A DNA stretch of 64,000 nt from S5-327 sp965116015. Lineage in GTDB: Bacteria > Chloroflexota > Dehalococcoidia > Lucifugimonadales > Australimonadaceae. The notes beneath the pieces are model-generated. The model saw nothing but the letters and a program-made list of their open reading frames with translations. It ran no database searches and was not told the DNA's origin. This document shows, one piece after another, positions 58,980 to 64,000 of this stretch. A program made the position numbers and the translations under genes. The stretch is from contig OZ220477.1 in assembly GCA_965116015.1 (NCBI GenBank), positions 1,488,001 through 1,552,000 on the forward strand. The letters are read 5' to 3'. Positions within the stretch are counted from its first letter, which is position 1. The number at the start of each line of letters is the position of its first letter.

Positions 58980-61265
58980 TTGGTAGTTGCCTCGAATTTG
59001 GGATTTCCGCGCATCGGGCCGAACCGGGAGCTTAAGTGGGCTGTGGAGGCCTACTGGGCGGGGAAGATTCCGCAGGAGGAGCTTCTGGGGCGCGCGGCGG
59101 CGATACGGCGCGCGAATTGGCAGTTGCAGAGGCGGGCGGGGATAGAGCACGTTCCTTCGAATGATTTCTCGCTGTACGATCATGTGCTGGACATTACTGC
59201 GATGGTGGGGGCGGCGCCGGCGCGCTACGGGGCTGGGGACGGTTCAATCGACCTGGACACGTACTTCGCTATGGCGCGGGGGTCGGTTGCGTCGGGGGAT
59301 GCTCCGGGGTCGGCTGCGATGGAGATGACGAAGTGGTTCGATACGAACTATCACTATATCGTGCCGGAGATCGATAGGGGGCAGAAGTTCACGCTCGGTT
59401 CGACGAAGCCGATCGATGAGTTTCTGGAGGCGAAGGCTCTCGGGATCCGCACGCGGCCTGTGTTGCTTGGGCCGGTTACGTATCTGCTGCTGTCGAAGTC
59501 GTCGACGCCGAAGTTTGATGTTCTTACGCTGCTTGAGGATTTGGTGGATGTGTACGCGGTTGTTCTGAAGCGGCTTGCGGAGGAGGGGGCGGAGTGGGCG
59601 CAGCTGGATGAGCCGGCGCTGGGGCTGACGCTGAACGACAAGCAGCGGTCGGCGTTCGGTCGGGCGTATGCGCGTTTGGCTTCGTCGGCGAAGCTTAAGA
59701 TTATGGTTGCGGTTTATTTCAGCGATCTGAGGGAGAATACGCGGACGGCGCTGGCGCTTCCGGTGGACGGTTTGCATCTTGATCTTGTTCGGGGTCGGGG
59801 GGATCTGGAGAACGTGATTGCGAAGATGCCGGCGGATATGGTGTTGTCGCTTGGGCTTGTGGATGGGAGGAATATCTGGCGGTCGGACTTGCAGTCGGCG
59901 ATCGCGACGGCGCGTCTGGCGACGTCGGCGCTGGGTGGGGATCGGGTGTTGGTGGGGCCGTCGTGCTCGCTGATTCATACGCCGGTTGATCTGGAGTTGG
60001 AGACGCGTCTTGACGATGAGATGAAGTCGTGGATGGCGTTTGCGAAGCAGAAGGTTGAGGAGGTTGCGACGATTGCGGCGGCGCTGAGCGGACGGGCGGA
60101 TCAGGCGTCGGGGAGGCTTGCGGAGAATGCGAGGGCGATGGCGAGCCGTCGCGGGTCGGAGCGGATCCACGATCCTGCGGTGAAGGAGCGGAGCGCGGGG
60201 ACGACGGCGGAGATGGCTCGGAGGGCGAGCCCGTATGCGGAGCGTCGGAGGGCGCAGCAGCAGTCGCTGCGTTTGCCGTCGTTTCCGACGACGACGATAG
60301 GGTCGTTTCCGCAGACGGGGGAGATTCGGCGTGCTCGGGCGGCTCGGAACAGGGGGGAGCTGGGGGACGCGGGGTATCGGGAGTTTCTGAGGAAGGAGAT
60401 TGAGGGGGTTATCCGTTTTCAGGAGCAGACGGGGCTTGATGTGCTTGTTCACGGGGAGCCTGAGCGGAATGATATGGTGGAGTATTTCGGGGAGCAGCTG
60501 AAGGGTTATGTTTCGACGGGGAACGGGTGGGTGCAGAGCTATGGTTCGCGGGCGGTGAAGCCGCCTGTTATCTTTGGGGACATCAGCCGTCCGGCGGCGA
60601 TGACGGTGGAGTGGATCGGTTATGCGCAGTCGCTGACGACGCAGCCGGTGAAGGGGATGCTGACGGGTCCGGTGACGATGCTGCAGTGGTCGTTTGTGCG
60701 GGACGATCAGGCGCGGAGCGAGACGTGCCGTCAGCTGGCGCTGGCGATTCGGGATGAGGTTGCGGATCTGGAGCGGGCGGGGATACGGGTCATCCAGGTT
60801 GACGAGCCGGCGCTGCGTGAGGGGTTGCCGCTGCGGCGGGAGGACTGGGACGCGTATCTGGAGTGGGCGGTGGAGGCGTTCCGCCTCGCGACGTCGGGGG
60901 TGGAGGATAGGACGCAGATGCATACGCATATGTGCTATGCGGCTTACGATGACATTATCGATTCGGTGGCCTTGATGGACGCGGATGTGATTTCGATGGA
61001 GAATTCGCGGAGCGATGGGGCGCTGCTGGAGACGTTCAGGGCGAGGTCGTATCCGAATGAGGTTGGGCCTGGGGTTTACGACATCCACTCGCCGCGGGTG
61101 GCTGAGACGGATGAGATGCGGGAGTTGCTGAATCGGGCTGTGGGTGTGCTCTCGCCGGAGCAGTTGTGGGTGAATCCTGATTGCGGTTTGAAGACGCGGC
61201 GTTGGGAGGAGACGGTTCCTTCGCTGGAGCATATGGTGGAGGCGGCCAAGGGGCTGCGGGGCTAG
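58980..61265 (+). CDS. metE: Cobalamin-independent methionine synthase
   Basis: 761 residues. Transfers methyl from 5-methyltetrahydropteroyltri-glutamate to homocysteine. LGFPRIGPNRELKWAVEAYW opens the N-terminal barrel, and LPSFPTTTIGSFPQTGEIRR opens the catalytic barrel. Zinc ligands are seen in HTHMCYAAYDD, the Glu of SMENSRSD and the Cys of NPDCGLKTRRW. TTG start with GGAGAG upstream, supported by the family N terminus. Two DinB-like genes follow within 20 bases. Confidence 0.95.
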   Translation: MVVASNLGFPRIGPNRELKWAVEAYWAGKIPQEELLGRAAAIRRANWQLQRRAGIEHVPSNDFSLYDHVLDITAMVGAAPARYGAGDGSIDLDTYFAMARGSVASGDAPGSAAMEMTKWFDTNYHYIVPEIDRGQKFTLGSTKPIDEFLEAKALGIRTRPVLLGPVTYLLLSKSSTPKFDVLTLLEDLVDVYAVVLKRLAEEGAEWAQLDEPALGLTLNDKQRSAFGRAYARLASSAKLKIMVAVYFSDLRENTRTALALPVDGLHLDLVRGRGDLENVIAKMPADMVLSLGLVDGRNIWRSDLQSAIATARLATSALGGDRVLVGPSCSLIHTPVDLELETRLDDEMKSWMAFAKQKVEEVATIAAALSGRADQASGRLAENARAMASRRGSERIHDPAVKERSAGTTAEMARRASPYAERRRAQQQSLRLPSFPTTTIGSFPQTGEIRRARAARNRGELGDAGYREFLRKEIEGVIRFQEQTGLDVLVHGEPERNDMVEYFGEQLKGYVSTGNGWVQSYGSRAVKPPVIFGDISRPAAMTVEWIGYAQSLTTQPVKGMLTGPVTMLQWSFVRDDQARSETCRQLALAIRDEVADLERAGIRVIQVDEPALREGLPLRREDWDAYLEWAVEAFRLATSGVEDRTQMHTHMCYAAYDDIIDSVALMDADVISMENSRSDGALLETFRARSYPNEVGPGVYDIHSPRVAETDEMRELLNRAVGVLSPEQLWVNPDCGLKTRRWEETVPSLEHMVEAAKGLRG

Positions 61266-61268
61266 GCG

Positions 61269-61874
61269 GTGGCGAGGGAGGCGTATCTTGAGGCGGCGGG
61301 GTTTTTCAGCGATGTTGTGAGCGGGGTTGGGGCTAGCCAGTGGGATGCTGCGGGGTTAGGGGTTTGGAGCGTGCGGGATCTGGCGGGTCATACTGCGCGG
61401 TCGCTCTTTCTGGTGGCGGAGTTTGGGTCGCAGCGGTCTGAGAGTGTGGATGTGAGGTCTGCGGCTGAGCATTACCGGATTTCGCTTGCGCCGGAGGGGG
61501 TCGACGAGGCGATCGCGGCTCGGGGACGGGCGGCGGGGGAGGCTCTTGGGGAGGATCCGCTGGCGCGTCTTGCGGAGGGGAGGGAGCGGGCGGAGCGGTT
61601 GGTGGGGGAGACGAGCGAGGATACGATTATCGCTTATACGAACGGGGGGATTTCGCTTGGGGATTATCTTGAGACGCGCGTTCTGGAGCTGGTGGTTCAT
61701 ACGCTTGATCTTGCGAGGGCTCTTGGGGTTGAGGCGACTCCTCCGCGGGAGGCTCTGCGCTGCGCGCTGCATCTGCTGGCGGAGCTTGCTGTGGAGTCGG
61801 GGCGAGGGGGGCGTCTGGCTCTTGCGGCGACGGGTCGGGGGGTTCTTCCTGCGGGGTTCAGCGTTCTGGGCTGA
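61269..61874 (+). CDS. DinB/maleylpyruvate isomerase-like protein (copy 1)
   Basis: 201 residues of the four-helix DinB_2/mycothiol-dependent group. WDAAGLGVWSVRDLAGHTAR supplies the first His, VLELVVHTLDLARALGV the HxxD-type pair, and LLAELAVESGRGG the C-terminal helix. GTG start 3 bases after metE. Such enzymes use mycothiol or another thiol as cofactor. The second copy begins 3 bases after its stop. Confidence 0.75.
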   Translation: MAREAYLEAAGFFSDVVSGVGASQWDAAGLGVWSVRDLAGHTARSLFLVAEFGSQRSESVDVRSAAEHYRISLAPEGVDEAIAARGRAAGEALGEDPLARLAEGRERAERLVGETSEDTIIAYTNGGISLGDYLETRVLELVVHTLDLARALGVEATPPREALRCALHLLAELAVESGRGGRLALAATGRGVLPAGFSVLG

Positions 61875-61877
61875 AGC

Positions 61878-62483
61878 ATGAGCCGCGAGGGATACCGGGA
61901 GGGGGCGGATTTCTTCGTCGAGGTTACGCGGCTGGTTCCCGACGAGGCGTGGGATGCGCCGGGGCTTGGGGCGTGGAGCGTTCGGAGTCTTGTGGGGCAT
62001 ACGAGCCGGGCGTTGTTGATTGTGGAGCAGTTTTCGCGGGTCGCGCCTGTTCGTGTGGATATTGCGGATTCTGTTGAGTATTACCGGCGGGCGTTCGTTG
62101 GGGAGGGGACGAACGAGCGGATCGCTGAGCGGGGGCGCCAGACGGGGAAGGAGCTTGGGGCGGATCCTGCGGGGGCTGTGGCGGAGCTGCGGGACCGCGT
62201 GCTGGCGCGCGTCGACGCGCTGCCGGACGATCACGCGCTGGGGACGCTTATCGGGGGGATGAGGCTGGTCGATTATCTTCCGGGGCGGACGATGGAGTTG
62301 GTTGTGCATACGCTGGATATCGCGGAGGCGATCGGGGTTGCGATTGAGCCTCCGCGCGGGGCGTTGCGGGACGCGCTTCATCTTCTGGCGGATCTGGCAG
62401 TGGAGAGCGGCGCGGGGGCGTCGTTCGCGCTTGCGGCGACGGGTCGAGGGTCTGGCGGGGCAGGGTTTTCGGTTATCGGGTAG
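61878..62483 (+). CDS. DinB/maleylpyruvate isomerase-like protein (copy 2)
   Basis: 201 residues, the same length as the preceding gene and alignable throughout: WDAPGLGAWSVRSLVGHTSR, TMELVVHTLDIAEAIGV and LLADLAVESGAGASFALAAT. The two arose by tandem duplication and have diverged considerably, so they may have different substrates or form a heterodimer. Both metal-site His are kept. Confidence 0.75.
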   Translation: MSREGYREGADFFVEVTRLVPDEAWDAPGLGAWSVRSLVGHTSRALLIVEQFSRVAPVRVDIADSVEYYRRAFVGEGTNERIAERGRQTGKELGADPAGAVAELRDRVLARVDALPDDHALGTLIGGMRLVDYLPGRTMELVVHTLDIAEAIGVAIEPPRGALRDALHLLADLAVESGAGASFALAATGRGSGGAGFSVIG

Positions 62484-62506
62484 GCGGCACGGGGAGCGGA
62501 GGGGGC

Positions 62507-63352
62507 GTGAACACTATCGTTCTGGGGGACAATCTGGAGGCTCTGGGGCGTATCGCGGATGGGGCGGCGTCGCTTGTGTATATCGATCCGCCGTTCAATA
62601 CGGGGCGGGCGCAGGGGCGGGAGCGGATCCGGGTGGCGCGGGACGATGAGGGGGGGGACAGGACGGGGTTTCAGGGGCGGCGCTACCGGACGGAGCGTTT
62701 GGGGGGGATGTCGTTTCCGGATTCGTTCGCGGATTATGCGGAGTTTCTGGGGCCTCGGGTGGCCGAGGGGCGGCGGATTCTTGATTCTACGGGGTCGTTT
62801 TTCCTGCATGTGGATTATCGGGAGGTTCACTATTGTCGGGCGCTGCTGGATGGGGTTTTCGGGCGGGAGGGTTTTATGAATGAGATTATCTGGGCGTATG
62901 ACTATGGGGGGCGCTCGAGGAGGCGCTGGCCGGCGAAGCACGACAATATTCTGTGGTATGCGGCGGATCCTCGGCGGTATACGTTTCATTACGAGGCTGT
63001 TGAGCGTGTTCCGTATCTTGCTCCTGGTCTTGCGGGGGAGGAGAAGGCGAGGCGGGGGAAGGGGCTTACGGATGTGTGGTGGCATACGATAGTTCCGACG
63101 AGCGGTCGGGAGCGGACGGGATATCCGACGCAGAAGCCGCTGGGGATACTGGAGCGGATCGTGCGGGTTCATTCGAATCCGGGGGATCTGGTGGTGGATT
63201 TCTTTGCGGGGTCGGGGACGACGGGTGAGGCAGCGGCGCGTTTGGGGCGGCGGTATTATCTGATCGATAGCAATCCGGACGCGGCGCGGATTATGGCGGA
63301 GCGTTTGGCGTTCAGTAGTCCGGTGTGCGTGGGGTTTGGGGGGGAGTTGTAG
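62507..63352 (+). CDS. Orphan beta-class DNA methyltransferase
   Basis: 281 residues, GTG start. LVYIDPPFNTG has motif IV DPPF at residues 27-30 and VVDFFAGSGTTGEAAARLG motif I near 235: IV before I is the beta order of adenine-N6 or cytosine-N4 enzymes such as CcrM. GYPTQKPLGILERIVR is motif X. No endonuclease gene is adjacent, so it may be regulatory. Host-like G-ending codons indicate long residence. Confidence 0.88.
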   Translation: MNTIVLGDNLEALGRIADGAASLVYIDPPFNTGRAQGRERIRVARDDEGGDRTGFQGRRYRTERLGGMSFPDSFADYAEFLGPRVAEGRRILDSTGSFFLHVDYREVHYCRALLDGVFGREGFMNEIIWAYDYGGRSRRRWPAKHDNILWYAADPRRYTFHYEAVERVPYLAPGLAGEEKARRGKGLTDVWWHTIVPTSGRERTGYPTQKPLGILERIVRVHSNPGDLVVDFFAGSGTTGEAAARLGRRYYLIDSNPDAARIMAERLAFSSPVCVGFGGEL

Positions 63353-63425
63353 GGGGCTCTCCCCTGCCCTGCTCTGGCGGCCTCTAGGGTCTTGCTGGTC
63401 AGGCTGTTGCCGGCGGGGATGGAGG

Positions 63426-64000
63426 CTATTCTGCGGCCCAGGGGCCTTGCTGGCCGGATTGTTGCTGGCGGGCGCTGACGGAGCTGATGGGGACTACGGA
63501 GGCGGCGGGGGATTCGAATTCGGGGATTACGCGCTCGCCGAAGAGGCGGATGGAGTTGTGACGAGGCGGGTGGGCATTCTGCCGATGTGGTGGCTTCCGG
63601 CCCATACGGTGAAACCGAGGCGTTGCTGGGTTTCGGCGATCTTTCGGGCGACGGTTTCGGGGCTGCCGACGATGGCGAGGCCGTTGTTTATCCAGAAGTC
63701 GTAGGACTGGCGCGCTTTGGCGAAGATTCGGCCGTTGGCGCGAGTGTAGCGGGTGTTGTCGGTTCCTTTGCCGCGGGGGTCGCTGCCGAAGCCGATGCGG
63801 GTGTTGAGGACGTGTTCGCGGTCGATTCCGTAGTATTCGGGGAGGTAGGGTTCGGCTTGGGCGCGGGCTTTCTGGTCGGTTTCGGCGACGTGGACGACGC
63901 GGACGAGCATCTGTCGGGGCATTGGAGCGGGATGTTCGCATTCACGCCAGATGCGTCGGAAGTGTTCGAACTTGTCGACTAGTTCGTCGTCGGTGGAGAT
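63426..64000 (-). pseudogene. Luciferase-like (LLM) oxidoreductase, 5' truncated by window, frameshifted near its end
   Basis: From the window edge one frame reads ELVDKFEHFRRIWRECEHPA, MLVRVVHVAETDQKARAQAE, GLAIVGSPETVARKIAETQQ and GFTVWAGSHHIGRMPTRLV, the C-terminal region of LLM enzymes. It then stops at 63527. The expected continuation, NSIRLFGERVIPEFES, is in a second frame that ends at 63426. One base appears missing near 63555. Could be a true frameshift or an assembly error. Confidence 0.7.

Overview
The window reads as chromosomal DNA of a high-GC bacterium. Gene content (RecG, ThrRS, ArgRS, GpsA, FabI, MetE, many COG2159-type amidohydrolases, luciferase-like flavin oxidoreductases, a CaiB-type CoA transferase, an enolase-superfamily enzyme, cobalt nitrile hydratase, molybdenum-cofactor genes, a selenocysteine tRNA) suggests a Chloroflexota lineage, most like SAR202-type Dehalococcoidia. 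That placement is inference from gene repertoire, not from a marker-gene tree.

By eye the + strand is strongly G-rich almost everywhere, whichever strand carries the gene. Plus-strand genes therefore use G-ending codons (GCG, GGG, CTG) and minus-strand genes C-ending codons (GCC, CGC, ATC). The asymmetry fades in four places: a 2.5-kb island at 4.14-6.65 kb with three unrecognised genes; a type II restriction-modification pair (15.3-17.1 kb) between xdhC and mocA; the 3' end of thrS (from about 20.18 kb), which is fused to a PrmA-like methyltransferase; and a DUF262/HNH nuclease next to an IS remnant (28.9-31.3 kb). These are the best candidates for recent transfer.

Layout: 0-4 kb CoA-binding/TPR pair and thrB-lysC; 4.1-6.6 kb island; 6.7-10.5 kb recG with a Gfo/Idh/MocA oxidoreductase; 10.7-14.6 kb CAP-domain protein, hydroxyacid dehydrogenase, amidase, small membrane protein; 14.7-18.3 kb mocA, R-M pair, xdhC; 18.6-22 kb thrS fusion and gpsA; 22.3-28.6 kb dihydroxyphthalate decarboxylase-like protein, enolase-superfamily enzyme, argS, yajQ, PPOX and SDR enzymes; 28.9-31.3 kb defence-like region; 31.3-34.2 kb heme-oxygenase-fold protein and the nthA-nthB-accessory operon; 34.4-49.5 kb catabolic and redox genes with a second R-M system and an NYN-domain protein; 49.6 kb tRNA-Sec; 50.2-64 kb thioredoxin, lipoprotein, flippase-like protein, TatD, CoA transferase, aldo/keto reductase, FabI, EVE protein, MetE, two DinB-like paralogues, an orphan methyltransferase and a frameshifted luciferase-like gene running off the end.

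The most unusual signal is in the gaps. Many intergenic spaces are built from direct repeats, often 50-65 bp in period and sometimes 90-150 bp, and at least nine of them carry a copy of the neighbouring gene's start or stop region. Three long G tracts (14, 18 and 18 bases) also occur, all on the + strand. One lies inside a cupin gene and puts it out of frame, so the gene may be phase-variable.
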